64,000 nucleotides of DNA from Nocardioides panzhihuensis (GCF_013408335.1 NZ_JACBZR010000001.1:2232001-2296000); one strand, 5' to 3'; counted from the stretch's first letter, positions 54,750 to 62,623 are shown. Numbers and translations: made by a program. Notes: generated by a model not told the origin, from the sequence alone.

Positions 54750-55334
54750 ATGCTTACCTTTGACGAGATGCTCGCGGCCTACGACCGCGCCCTGTACGAC
54801 ACCACCACGCTCGCCTCCGCGACCGACGACCTCACCATCCCCACCCCGTGCGCCGGCTGGGACCTCGCCGACCTGTTCGGGCACATGGTCGGGCAGAACC
54901 TCGGCTTCGCCACTGCGGTCGCCGACGGCGACGCACCGGTCGCCGCGTACGAGTCCGTGCCGGTCGACAGCAAGGACGTCGCGCGCAGGTGGCAGGAGTC
55001 GGCCACGCGGGTGCGCAACGCGTTCGGTGCAGCCGATCCGGAGGCGACGATCCACCTCGCCGAGTTCGGCTTCCACCCGACCGTCACGATCGCGCTGGGC
55101 ATGCAGCTGCTGGACGCCGCCGTGCACAGCTGGGATGTCGCTGCCGCTCTCGGACAGGCCTACCGGCCAGCAGAGCCCACGGTCACCTTCGTCCTCGACA
55201 TGGCCCGGCAGATCGCCGCGCAGCCGGGCGGGACGCCGGTGTTCGGGGCGCCGCTGCCCGAGCACGGCTCGGACCCGTGGGGCGACGCGCTGCGCCTCCT
55301 CGGGCGCGATCCGGACCAGGCGGCGCCCGCCTGA
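54750..55334 (+). CDS. TIGR03086-family DinB-like metal-binding protein
   Basis: A 194-residue protein of the mycothiol-dependent maleylpyruvate-isomerase-like group: TPCAGWDLADLFGHMVGQN near residues 31-49 with the first metal His, and LLDAAVHSWDVAAALGQ with the second His and the Trp-Asp signature. These four-helix proteins bind a divalent metal and many use mycothiol as cofactor or substrate. It starts at ATG 54750 with a weak ribosome site. The MarR gene is divergent; ligB follows after 41 bases in the same direction. Confidence 0.85.
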   Translation: MLTFDEMLAAYDRALYDTTTLASATDDLTIPTPCAGWDLADLFGHMVGQNLGFATAVADGDAPVAAYESVPVDSKDVARRWQESATRVRNAFGAADPEATIHLAEFGFHPTVTIALGMQLLDAAVHSWDVAAALGQAYRPAEPTVTFVLDMARQIAAQPGGTPVFGAPLPEHGSDPWGDALRLLGRDPDQAAPA

Positions 55335-55375
55335 CGTTCCTGGGAAGTGTCGGTGGCTTGATGTTCACTGGACAC

Positions 55376-56881
55376 ATGCTGCTCGCCGACATCGTCTCCA
55401 CCTCGAACTCCGTCGCCGCGACTCGGTCACGGAAAGCGAAGGTCGCCGCCCTGGCGACATGCCTCGGCGCGGCCACGCGTGAGGAGCTACCCGTGGTGAC
55501 GGCCTATCTCGGCGGCTCGCTGCTCCAGCGGCGTACCGGGCTGGGGTGGCGCTCGCTCACCTCGCTCCCCGCACCGGCAGCCGAGCCGTCGTTGACCGTC
55601 GAGGGCGTGCACGAGGCGTTCGAGCGGATCTCTCGGCTGGCCGGCGCCGGCTCGCAGAGCGAGCGGGCACGCGAGACCAGCACGCTGTTCGGCTCCGCGA
55701 CCGAGGCCGAGCAGACCTGGCTGCGGGGCGTGGTGACCGGAGAGGTCCGCCAAGGCGCCCTCGACTCGCTGGTCCAGGAGGCGCTGGCGGTGGCGGCGCA
55801 GGTGCCGCTGCCGGCCCTACGCCGCGCCGCCATGCTCTCCGGCTCGACCGTCGCGGTCGCAGGGCTCGCCTTCGACGGCGCGGACGCGCTGGACGAGGTC
55901 GGGCTGGTCGTCGGACGGCCGGTGCTGCCGATGCTCGCCTCGTCCGCAGGCTCGGTCGAGGAGGCCATGGCCAAGCTCGGCGAGGCGGTCGTGGTCGACA
56001 CCAAGCTCGACGGCATCAGGATCCAGGCCCACAAGTCCGGCTCGGAGGTCCGCATCGCGACGCGCACCCTGGAGGACATCACCGCGCGGCTGCCGGAGGT
56101 CGCTGAGATCGTCGGCGCCCTGCCGGCCGAGACGCTCGTGCTCGACGGCGAGGCGATGACCCTCGGCCCGGACGGGCGACCGCGGCCGTTCCAGGAGACC
56201 GCCTCGCGCACGGCGACGCGGTCGTCCTCCGACACGGTCGTGGCTCCGTACTTCTTCGACATCCTCCACCTCGACGGTCGTGACCTCCTCGACCATGCAC
56301 TCGACCAGCGCCTCGCCGAGCTCGACCGGATCGTCCCCGAGCAGCACCGAGCCCCGCGGCTGCTGACCGTCGACTCCGAGGAGGCGGAGCGGTTCGCCGC
56401 CGACGTGCTCGCCGCCGGTCACGAGGGAGTCGTCCTCAAGGGGGTCGGCCTGCCCTGGGAGGCAGGGCGGCGCGGCTCGGGCTGGATCAAGGTGAAGCCG
56501 GTCCACACCCTCGACCTGGTCGTACTCGGGGTCGAATGGGGCTCAGGCCGCCGCAAGGGCTGGCTCTCCAACATCCACCTCGGCGCGCGCGGACCGGACG
56601 GGTTCGTGATGATCGGGAAGACGTTCAAGGGGATGACCGACCAGATGCTGGCCTGGCAGACCGAGCGGTTCACCGAGCTCGCCGTCACCGACCCGCACAG
56701 CGACTGGGTCGTCGAGGTCAGGCCCGAGCAGGTGGTCGAGATCGCCTTCGACGGGGTGCAGCGCTCGACCCGCTATCCGGGCGGGGTCGCATTGCGGTTC
56801 GCCCGCGTGGTGCGATACCGAGACGACAAGACCGCGGCCGAGGCGGACACCCTCGCGACGGTGCAGCAGTTCCTCGGCTAG
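55376..56881 (+). CDS. ligB: ATP-dependent DNA ligase LigB
   Basis: A 501-residue ATP-dependent DNA ligase. Motif I is DTKLDGIRIQ with the adenylated Lys near residue 210; other motifs are TRTLEDITARLPEV (III region), DGEAM, FFDILHLDG, GHEGVVLKG and GWIKVKPVHTLDLVV (V/VI). The C-terminal OB-fold has EWGSGRRKGWLSNIHLGA and GKTFKGMTDQMLAWQTERF. Length and order fit Rv3062 (LigB) of M. tuberculosis. ATG 55376 is used since homologues begin MLLxD; ATG 55361 would add five residues. It is a repair ligase, not the essential NAD-type enzyme. Confidence 0.94.
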   Translation: MLLADIVSTSNSVAATRSRKAKVAALATCLGAATREELPVVTAYLGGSLLQRRTGLGWRSLTSLPAPAAEPSLTVEGVHEAFERISRLAGAGSQSERARETSTLFGSATEAEQTWLRGVVTGEVRQGALDSLVQEALAVAAQVPLPALRRAAMLSGSTVAVAGLAFDGADALDEVGLVVGRPVLPMLASSAGSVEEAMAKLGEAVVVDTKLDGIRIQAHKSGSEVRIATRTLEDITARLPEVAEIVGALPAETLVLDGEAMTLGPDGRPRPFQETASRTATRSSSDTVVAPYFFDILHLDGRDLLDHALDQRLAELDRIVPEQHRAPRLLTVDSEEAERFAADVLAAGHEGVVLKGVGLPWEAGRRGSGWIKVKPVHTLDLVVLGVEWGSGRRKGWLSNIHLGARGPDGFVMIGKTFKGMTDQMLAWQTERFTELAVTDPHSDWVVEVRPEQVVEIAFDGVQRSTRYPGGVALRFARVVRYRDDKTAAEADTLATVQQFLG

Positions 56882-56926
56882 CCCGATCACGCCGTCGGCC
56901 GGCGCGTGTGAATAGGCGCACTCGTG

Positions 56927-56945
56927 GTGCAACTCGGAGTTGCAC
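56927..56945. promoter_or_regulatory. Perfect palindrome before TetR gene
   Basis: GTGCAACTCGGAGTTGCAC is a perfect nine-base inverted repeat around one G. It ends six bases before the -10 box TACAGT (56952-56957), so it covers the -35/-10 spacer of the tetR gene at 56964 and is the likely autoregulatory operator. Confidence 0.7.
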
Positions 56946-56963
56946 ACGGCGTACAGTGTGCCT

Positions 56964-57677
56964 GTGAGCATCCGACCAACCATCTCTGGCGCCGCATCAG
57001 CCAACGGATCCGAGCCCGACGGCCGCCGGTCGGCTGCGGCAGCCCGTCGCCGCGCACGCGAGGCAGACATCGTTGCCGCCACCCGCAGGATCTTCGACGA
57101 GCGCGGGGTCAGCGATGCGCAGATCGAGGACATCGCCAAGGCCGTCGGCATCAACCGGGCGATCGTCTACCGGCACTTCACCGGCAAGGACGAGATCTTC
57201 GCGCTGACCCTGGTCGGCTACCTCGACGAGCTCCGTGAGCGGATGCTGGTCGCGACCGAGGGCGACAGCTCACCCACCGACGTCGTCCGCGATGTCGTCG
57301 GCACCTTCGTCGACTACGGGATCGAGTATCCCGCCTTCGTCGACTGTGCCCAGACGCTGATGCGCCGCAGCGGCTCCGACCTCCTCGACGAGCTCTCCGA
57401 GAGCGCCCTGTTCCGCCTCGGGCGGGCGATGAACGGTTGCCTCACCATCCTCACCAAGGTCCTCGAGGACGGCGCCGCGTCCGGGCAGCTCCACGTCAAG
57501 GACGCCAACCTGCTCGCCAACACGCTCTACGCCTCCGGCCTGGGCGCTCTCCAGCTCGCCCGAGTCGGCATCCTGGTCTCCGAGTCCGCCCCCGGCGTAC
57601 CCACCGTCGGCACCGTCTCCCCCGACCAGGTCCGCGACTTCCTGGTCACCTCGGCCCTGGCCCTCACCGCCAAATAG
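56964..57677 (+). CDS. TetR-family regulator near fadA2/fabG4
   Basis: A 237-residue TetR repressor with the helix-turn-helix IEDIAKAVGINRAIVYRHF (residues about 53-71) and a helical ligand domain (DYGIEYPAFVDCAQTLM, ANTLYASGLGALQLARVGI). GTG 56964 is chosen because the -10 box TACAGT (56952-56957) ends six bases before it and no ribosome site exists, so the transcript seems leaderless; TTG 56940 or GTG 56958 would begin inside the promoter. The adjacent genes suggest it senses an acyl-CoA. Its ligand and targets are not shown by the sequence. Confidence 0.87.
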   Translation: MSIRPTISGAASANGSEPDGRRSAAAARRRAREADIVAATRRIFDERGVSDAQIEDIAKAVGINRAIVYRHFTGKDEIFALTLVGYLDELRERMLVATEGDSSPTDVVRDVVGTFVDYGIEYPAFVDCAQTLMRRSGSDLLDELSESALFRLGRAMNGCLTILTKVLEDGAASGQLHVKDANLLANTLYASGLGALQLARVGILVSESAPGVPTVGTVSPDQVRDFLVTSALALTAK

Positions 57678-57678
57678 C

Positions 57679-57771
57679 GCCGAGGCGTCACGTACGTCGG
57701 CCGAGTGGGCACCGCGGTGACCACTCGGCCGACGGGAGCGACGCCTCGGCCGACGGGGGTGACGCCTCGGC
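57679..57771. terminator. Nested hairpin region sharing repeat with kstR tail
   Basis: GCCGAGGCGTCAC (57679-57691) pairs with GTGACGCCTCGGC (57759-57771), and inside it GTCGGCCGAGTGG (57696-57708) pairs perfectly with CCACTCGGCCGAC (57721-57733). The unit GACGCCTCGGCCGACGGGGG is the same as in the array behind kstR. It lies between two converging genes and is the probable transcript end of both. Confidence 0.6.
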
Positions 57772-57792
57772 AGGAGAGGACTGCGGCGTGTC

Positions 57793-59088
57793 CTACTTCT
57801 CCAGGATGGCCACCACGCCCTGACCGCCGGCGGCGCAGATGGAGATCAGGCCGCGGCCGCCCTCGCCGGTCGAGGCAGCCTTCTCGTCGAGCAGCTTGGC
57901 CAGGTTGTTGATGATCCGGCCGCCGGTGGCGGCGAAGGGGTGGCCGGCCGCCAGGCTGGACCCCTTGACGTTGAGCTTCTCGCGCGGGACGGTGCCGAGC
58001 GGGGCGTCGAGGCCGAGCTTGTCCTTGCAGAAGTCCGGGGACTCCCAGGCGGCGAGGGTCGAGAGGACCTGGGAGGCGAAGGCCTCGTGGATCTCGAAGA
58101 AGTCGAAGTCGTCGAAGGTCAGGCCGTTGCGGGCGAGCAGGCGCGGGACCGCGTAGGCGGGCGCCATCAGCAGGCCCTCGCCGCCGGTGACGTAGTCGAC
58201 AGCGGCGACCTCGGCGTCGACGAAGTAGGCCAGGACCGGAAGGTTCTTGGCCATGGCCCACTCCTCGCTCGCGAAGAGCACGGCGGAGGCACCGTCGGTC
58301 AGCGGCGTCGAGTTGCCGGCCGTCATGGTCGGGTTCTCGCCCTTGACCCCGAAGACCGGCTTGAGGGTCGCGAGCTTCTCCACGGTCGAGCCCGGACGGA
58401 GGTTGTTGTCCTTCTCCAGGCCACGGAACGGGGTGATCTGGTCCTCGAACCAGCCCGCCTCGTACGCAGCGCCCAGCTTCTGGTGGGAGGCGGCCGCCAG
58501 CTCGTCCTGAGCCTCGCGGGTGATGCCCCACTCCTGCGCGGTCAGCGCGGCGTGCTCACCCATGGAGAGCTTGGTGCGCGGCTCGACGTTCGCCGGGATG
58601 TTGGGGATGACGTCGGCCGGGCGGAGCTTGGCGAACGCCTTCACCCGGTCGACGTTGCTCTTGGCGCGGTTGGCCTCGAGCAGGATCTTGCGGAGCTTCT
58701 CGCCCAGCGCGATCGGCGCGTCGGAGGTGGTGTCGGTGCCGCCGGCGATGCCGGACTCGATCTGCCCGAGCGCGATCTTGTTGGCGATGTAGGTCGCCGC
58801 CTGGAGACCGGTGCCGCAGGCCTGCTGGAGGTCGACGGCCGCCGTCTCGGGGGCCAGCTTGGAGCCGAGCACGGACTCGCGAGTCAGGTTGAAGTCACGC
58901 GAGTGCTTGAGCACCGCGCCGGAGGCGACCTCGCCGATGCGCTCGCCCTCCAGGCCGAAGCGAGCGGCGAGACCGTCGAGGACGGCGGTGAACATCTCCT
59001 GGTTGGACGCGGTCGCGTATGCACCGTTGGAGCGGGCGAAAGGAATACGGTTGCCGCCCACGATGGCGACACGACGAGTGGTGGTCAT
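57793..59088 (-). CDS. fadA2: FadA2-like acetyl-CoA C-acyltransferase (thiolase)
   Basis: A 431-residue thiolase that cleaves or forms 3-ketoacyl-CoA. Catalytic residues: the nucleophile Cys in LQQACGTGLQAA (near residue 91), His in IHEAFASQVL, His in AAGHPFAATGGR and the second Cys in SICAAGGQG. The extra helical loop and length fit FadA2 (Rv0243, 440 residues), and the divergent fabG4/htdX pair is the same as in M. tuberculosis. The start is ATG 59088. It has no KstR-type site, so it likely serves ordinary fatty acids. Confidence 0.93.
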   Translation of the reverse strand: MTTTRRVAIVGGNRIPFARSNGAYATASNQEMFTAVLDGLAARFGLEGERIGEVASGAVLKHSRDFNLTRESVLGSKLAPETAAVDLQQACGTGLQAATYIANKIALGQIESGIAGGTDTTSDAPIALGEKLRKILLEANRAKSNVDRVKAFAKLRPADVIPNIPANVEPRTKLSMGEHAALTAQEWGITREAQDELAAASHQKLGAAYEAGWFEDQITPFRGLEKDNNLRPGSTVEKLATLKPVFGVKGENPTMTAGNSTPLTDGASAVLFASEEWAMAKNLPVLAYFVDAEVAAVDYVTGGEGLLMAPAYAVPRLLARNGLTFDDFDFFEIHEAFASQVLSTLAAWESPDFCKDKLGLDAPLGTVPREKLNVKGSSLAAGHPFAATGGRIINNLAKLLDEKAASTGEGGRGLISICAAGGQGVVAILEK

Positions 59089-59159
59089 AAGTACATCCTT
59101 GTCTGATGACGCGCTTTGGAGAAGGGTATGTCAGGGAGATCACGAAAAGTGGACACCGA

Positions 59160-59190
59160 GTTACACCTGTAGTTACAACTGGCCAGTAAC
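59160..59190. promoter_or_regulatory. Repeated GTTACANCTG sites between fadA2 and fabG4
   Basis: GTTACACCTG (59160-59169) and GTTACAACTG (59172-59181) are tandem copies twelve bases apart, and the second is completed by GGCCAGTAAC to an inverted repeat with the palindromic core ACTGGCCAGT (59178-59187). Located in the shared promoter region of two divergent lipid genes, it is a likely operator. Confidence 0.5.
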
Positions 59191-59251
59191 ATACCAACGT
59201 ACGCCTCAGAGACCAGTTCAGAGACCACGTCCAGAAGGATCAGAGCAGACC

Positions 59252-60574
59252 ATGAGCGACAAGTACCAGAGCTTCACCCAGTCGGCGATCGGCAAGGTCC
59301 TCGTCAAGAACCTCGGGCTGCCGAGCCCCGCCAAGCTCGAGCGGTACGCAGCCGGCGCCCCGCTCGTGAAGGGCACCGTCCTCGTCGGCGGCCGTGGTCG
59401 TCTGGCCGAGTCGCTGGACGGGCTCCTCGGCGAGCTGGACGCGACCTCGACCGACACCGCGGCAGCCGGCGCGCGCTTCAAGGGCCTCGTCTTCGACGCC
59501 ACCGGTCTCACCTCCACCAGCGACCTGGTCGCGCTCCAGGAGTTCTTCACGCCGGTGATGCGCAGTCTGGAGAACAACCCGCGCGTCGTCGTCATCGGCA
59601 CCCCGCCCGAGCAGCTCACCGGCCGCGAGCGGGTCGCCCAGCGGGCGCTGGAGGGCTTCACCCGCAGCCTCGGCAAGGAGATCGGCAAGGGCGGCACCGT
59701 CCAGCTCGTCTACGTCGCCAAGGGCTTCGAGGGTTCGCTGCTCTCCACGCTGGCCTTCCTGCTCTCCCCGAAGAGCGCCTACGTCTCCGGTCAGGTCGTC
59801 CGGATCGGCACCAAGAACGCCTCCCCGGCCGCCGAGCAGGTGGACCCGAAGAAGCCGCTGACCGGAAAGGTCGCGCTCGTCACCGGCGCCGCGCGGGGCA
59901 TCGGCGAGGAGATCGCGAAGGTCCTGCAGCGCGACGGCGCGACCGTCGTCGGTCTCGACATCCCGCCGTCCGAGGACGACCTGAAGAAGGTCACCCCGGA
60001 CTACATCACCGCCGATATCACCGCCGAGGACGCCCCGGGGAAGATCGCCTCCTACCTCGAGGAGAAGTTCGGCGGCGTCGACATCGTCGTCCACAACGCC
60101 GGCGTCACCCTCGACAAGAAGCTCGCGAACCAGAAGGCCGACCGCTTCGGCACGGTGCTGGAGATCAACATCTCCGCCCCTGAGCGGATCACCGCCAAGC
60201 TGCTCGAGCAGAACCTGATCCGCCCCAACGGACGCATCATCGGCGTCTCCTCGATCGCCGGCATCGCCGGCAACCTGGGCCAGACCTCCTACGGCGCGTC
60301 GAAGGCCGCCGTCATCGGCTTCGTCGACTCGCTGGCCGAGGAGCTCCCCGACGGCATCACCATCAACGCGGTCGCGCCGGGCTTCATCATCACCCAGATG
60401 ACCGCCGCCGTTCCGTTCGCGACCCGCGAGGTCGGCCAGCGGCTCAACGCGATGTCGCAGGGCGGTCTGCCGGTCGACGTGGCCGAGACCATCGCCTGGT
60501 ACGCCTCCCCCGCCTCCACCGCGGTCAACGGCAACGTCGTGCGGGTCTGCGGCCAGATGATGCTGGGGGCCTGA
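59252..60574 (+). CDS. fabG4: FabG4-like high-molecular-weight 3-oxoacyl reductase
   Basis: A 440-residue two-domain SDR. The N-terminal 200 residues are a degenerate, flavodoxin-like Rossmann domain; the C-terminal domain (from about 205) is the active reductase with VTGAARGIGEEIAK, VHNAGVTLDKK, GVSSIAGIAGNLGQ, and YGASKAAV (Tyr about 345). Like Rv0242c, it should reduce 3-oxoacyl-CoA with NADH. ATG 59252 follows a weak ribosome site (AGAAGGATC). The downstream htdX-like gene overlaps (TGATG), so the two act in one pathway of reduction and dehydration. Confidence 0.94.
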   Translation: MSDKYQSFTQSAIGKVLVKNLGLPSPAKLERYAAGAPLVKGTVLVGGRGRLAESLDGLLGELDATSTDTAAAGARFKGLVFDATGLTSTSDLVALQEFFTPVMRSLENNPRVVVIGTPPEQLTGRERVAQRALEGFTRSLGKEIGKGGTVQLVYVAKGFEGSLLSTLAFLLSPKSAYVSGQVVRIGTKNASPAAEQVDPKKPLTGKVALVTGAARGIGEEIAKVLQRDGATVVGLDIPPSEDDLKKVTPDYITADITAEDAPGKIASYLEEKFGGVDIVVHNAGVTLDKKLANQKADRFGTVLEINISAPERITAKLLEQNLIRPNGRIIGVSSIAGIAGNLGQTSYGASKAAVIGFVDSLAEELPDGITINAVAPGFIITQMTAAVPFATREVGQRLNAMSQGGLPVDVAETIAWYASPASTAVNGNVVRVCGQMMLGA

Positions 60575-61440
60575 TGAGCGACACCTTCACCGGCAGGTCC
60601 GGTCCCGGGATGCTCATCAGGGCAGCCCTCCCCGCGATCCCGGGCGTCAACTCCCTTCCGGGGATCAAGAAGACCGGCGTCGCCTACGAGGAGCTCGGCC
60701 TGGCCCGCGAGCCCGTCGTCCTCGAGCGGGGTGCGGTCGACGCCTACGCCGAGCTGTGCGGCTTCCCGATCAAGGACACCGTGCCGCTCCCCTACCCGCA
60801 CATGCTGGCCTTCCCGCTGCACATGGCGCTGATGTCCTCGCCGGACTTCCCCTCGCCCGCGATGGGGATGGTCCACATCGAGAACTCGATCAGCGGCTAC
60901 CGCCCGATCTCGGTCGGCGAGGCGGTCGCGGTCACCGCCACCGTGGGACAGCCCGAGCCGCACCCGGTCGGCCAGGCGTACCGGTTCCTGACCGTCGCCA
61001 CCGTGGAGGGTGAGGTCGTGTGGGAGTCGACCTCGACGTACCTGGTCCGGGGCAAGCGGAACCCGGAGGTGACGTGGCGCTCGGATCTCGCTGAGGTGGA
61101 GCCCTCGGGCCCGGTCTTCCCGCTCAAGGCCGACCTCGGCCGGCGCTACGCCAAGGTCGCCGGCGACTACAACCCGATCCACCTGTATCCGCTGACCGCG
61201 AAGGCGCTCGGGTTCAACCGGCAGATCGCTCACGGGATGTGGACGAAGGCGCGCTGCATCGCGGCGCTGGAGAACCGCCTGCCCGGGTCCGTGCGTGTGG
61301 ACGTGGCGTTCAAGAAGCCGGTCTTCCTGCCCTCCTCGGTCGCGTTCGGGTCGCTCAAGCACCTGGACGGCTACGATTTCTCGCTCCACAAGCGCGGCTC
61401 CGACACCCTCCACCTCGTGGGGCGCACGACCGCTCTTTGA
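60574..61440 (+). CDS. HtdX-like MaoC dehydratase
   Basis: A 288-residue MaoC-like (R)-3-hydroxyacyl dehydratase of the HtdX group. The C-terminal hotdog has the hydratase-2 motif AGDYNPIHLYPLTAKALGF (residues 195-213) and AHGMWTKARCIAAL; the N-terminal hotdog lacks it (PLPYPHMLAFPLHMALM). It corresponds to Rv0241c, which lies next to fabG4 in M. tuberculosis in the same order. The start overlaps the fabG4 stop, and the stop touches a strong terminator hairpin. Substrate is a long-chain 3-hydroxyacyl thioester by analogy. Confidence 0.9.
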   Translation: MSDTFTGRSGPGMLIRAALPAIPGVNSLPGIKKTGVAYEELGLAREPVVLERGAVDAYAELCGFPIKDTVPLPYPHMLAFPLHMALMSSPDFPSPAMGMVHIENSISGYRPISVGEAVAVTATVGQPEPHPVGQAYRFLTVATVEGEVVWESTSTYLVRGKRNPEVTWRSDLAEVEPSGPVFPLKADLGRRYAKVAGDYNPIHLYPLTAKALGFNRQIAHGMWTKARCIAALENRLPGSVRVDVAFKKPVFLPSSVAFGSLKHLDGYDFSLHKRGSDTLHLVGRTTAL

Positions 61441-61493
61441 GGTTCGGTGATGCCCGGGGTGCGCCATGCCCACACACCGGGCATCACCGAACC
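61441..61493. terminator. 17-base perfect stem terminator after htdX
   Basis: GGTTCGGTGATGCCCGG (61441-61457) pairs perfectly with CCGGGCATCACCGAACC (61477-61493) around a 19-base loop, starting directly after the htdX stop codon. No U-run follows, which is common for actinobacterial terminators. Confidence 0.8.
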
Positions 61494-61539
61494 GACTGCA
61501 CCGCTCCGCTACGATCTTGCGTCCAGGAGGTGGACAGAC

Positions 61540-61758
61540 ATGTCCGACGTACTGATCCGAGGCCTCTCGGATGGCGAGCTCGCACGCATCGACACCGAGG
61601 CGACGCGGCTCGGACTCACGCGCAACGAGTATCTCCGCAGGTGGTTCACGCAGGACGCGCTGCGGCCGCTGCCACCCGCGCGACCCGTGGCCGGCGCAGA
61701 CTTCGCGAAGTTCGCCCCGCTCGCCGACCGGGGTCTGATGCGTGACGCATGGTCGTGA
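61540..61758 (+). CDS. vapB: VapB-type ribbon-helix-helix antitoxin
   Basis: A 72-residue antitoxin: an N-terminal ribbon-helix-helix (SDVLIRGLSDGELARIDTEA then RLGLTRNEYLRRWF), followed by a flexible toxin-binding tail (AGADFAKFAPLADRGLMRDAW). AGGAGG lies nine bases before the ATG at 61540. It neutralises the downstream PIN toxin and represses their shared promoter. In M. tuberculosis vapBC24 (Rv0239-Rv0240) also lies beside htdX (Rv0241c). The last ten bases overlap vapC. Confidence 0.9.
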   Translation: MSDVLIRGLSDGELARIDTEATRLGLTRNEYLRRWFTQDALRPLPPARPVAGADFAKFAPLADRGLMRDAWS

Positions 61759-62162
61759 GGCGACCCTGGCTGATGCACCGGTCGGCGCTCGCCCGGATGT
61801 CCACCAGCCCCGATGCTGAGAAGTGGTCCCGCCTGATCGAGCTGGGACAAGTACGCATCACCACCACCACGCTGCTCGAGATCGGCCACCTGGCCCGATC
61901 GGAGCGTGAATGGTCCGAGCTCGTCGAGGACGTGCCGGTGATCCACATGCCGCTCGCGCCCCTCACCCCTCGTACGGAGGCCCGGGCGCTGGAGATCCAG
62001 CGCATCGTGCTGCGCGGCGGCCGTCACCGGGCCCCGTCGGTCCCGGACCTGCTCGTCGCTGCGGTCGCCGAGGAAGCCGACCTCACGGTGCTCCACGCCG
62101 ACAACGACGTCGATCTCATCACCCGCACGACCGGTCAGCCGGCCGAGCGGCTCCGCGCCTGA
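61749..62162 (+). CDS. vapC: VapC-type PIN ribonuclease toxin with altered active site
   Basis: A 137-residue PIN-domain toxin that would cleave RNA using Mg. The family normally begins with LLDTSAL or LIDKSAL; here the segment reads PWLMHRSALARM, so His stands where the first catalytic Asp belongs. The other acidic residues remain: the Glu in TTLLEIGHLAR, and Asp in SVPDLLVAAVAEEADL, followed by HADNDVDLI. Loss of the first Asp may weaken or abolish cleavage. ATG 61749 is used; GTG 61755 would give a GTGA overlap with vapB. It converges on arsC with six bases between. Confidence 0.85.
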   Translation: MVVRRPWLMHRSALARMSTSPDAEKWSRLIELGQVRITTTTLLEIGHLARSEREWSELVEDVPVIHMPLAPLTPRTEARALEIQRIVLRGGRHRAPSVPDLLVAAVAEEADLTVLHADNDVDLITRTTGQPAERLRA

Positions 62163-62168
62163 CCCGGC

Positions 62169-62519
62169 TCAGAAGAGCTCGCGCACCTTCTCGATCGGCC
62201 GGGCCAGCACGCCGCGGTCGCCCTTGAGCACGATCGGGCGCTCCAGCAGAGCGGGGTGCTTCACCATCAGGTCGACCAGCTCGTCCTCGGACAGGTCGCG
62301 CTTGCCCAGGTCGAGCTCCTTGTAGACCGGCTCGCGCTTGCGCAGCACCTCGTGAGCGCTCAGTCCGGTCTTGGCGAGGATCTCCTTGACCTCCTCGGTC
62401 CGAAGACCGAGGACGTGGTAGTCGACCTTCTCGAAGTCGACGCCCTCCTCCTTGAGAAGGGAGAACAGGTTCCGACAGGTCGTGCAGGTCGGCTTCTCGT
62501 ACACGGTGATCTGATCCAC
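62169..62519 (-). CDS. ArsC/Spx-family thioredoxin-fold protein
   Basis: A 116-residue thioredoxin-fold protein of the ArsC/Spx group. It starts ITVYEKPTCTTCRNLFSLL with a Cys-x2-Cys pair (residues 12 and 15), and the cis-Pro segment LERPIVLKGDRGVLARPIEKV matches the arsenate-reductase-like family. The classical ArsC carries one Cys followed by Arg; the pair here is closer to Spx/YffB. No arsenic transporter or regulator is nearby. It is followed upstream by a structured intergenic region. Confidence 0.87.
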   Translation of the reverse strand: MDQITVYEKPTCTTCRNLFSLLKEEGVDFEKVDYHVLGLRTEEVKEILAKTGLSAHEVLRKREPVYKELDLGKRDLSEDELVDLMVKHPALLERPIVLKGDRGVLARPIEKVRELF

Positions 62520-62546
62520 GGCGCCACCTTAGCCCGCTCGCCTGGT

Positions 62547-62584
62547 GCGCTATCGCGGCAGGCGACCCAGGTGTGCGATAGCGC
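62547..62584. repeat. Inverted repeat GCGCTATCGC/GCGATAGCGC
   Basis: Ten-base perfect arms at 62547-62556 and 62575-62584, 18 bases apart, lie 28 bases upstream of the arsC-like start. They may be an operator or part of the terminator region of the upstream thioesterase gene. Confidence 0.6.
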
Positions 62585-62623
62585 GCCGACCTATCTCTGG
62601 ACACGATGATGAGGCAAACGCGC

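Noticed and set aside
57527..58531. 334-codon leftward frame overlapping fadA2
   Set aside because: Shadow frame of the thiolase continued through the hairpin region; the thiolase frame carries all catalytic motifs.
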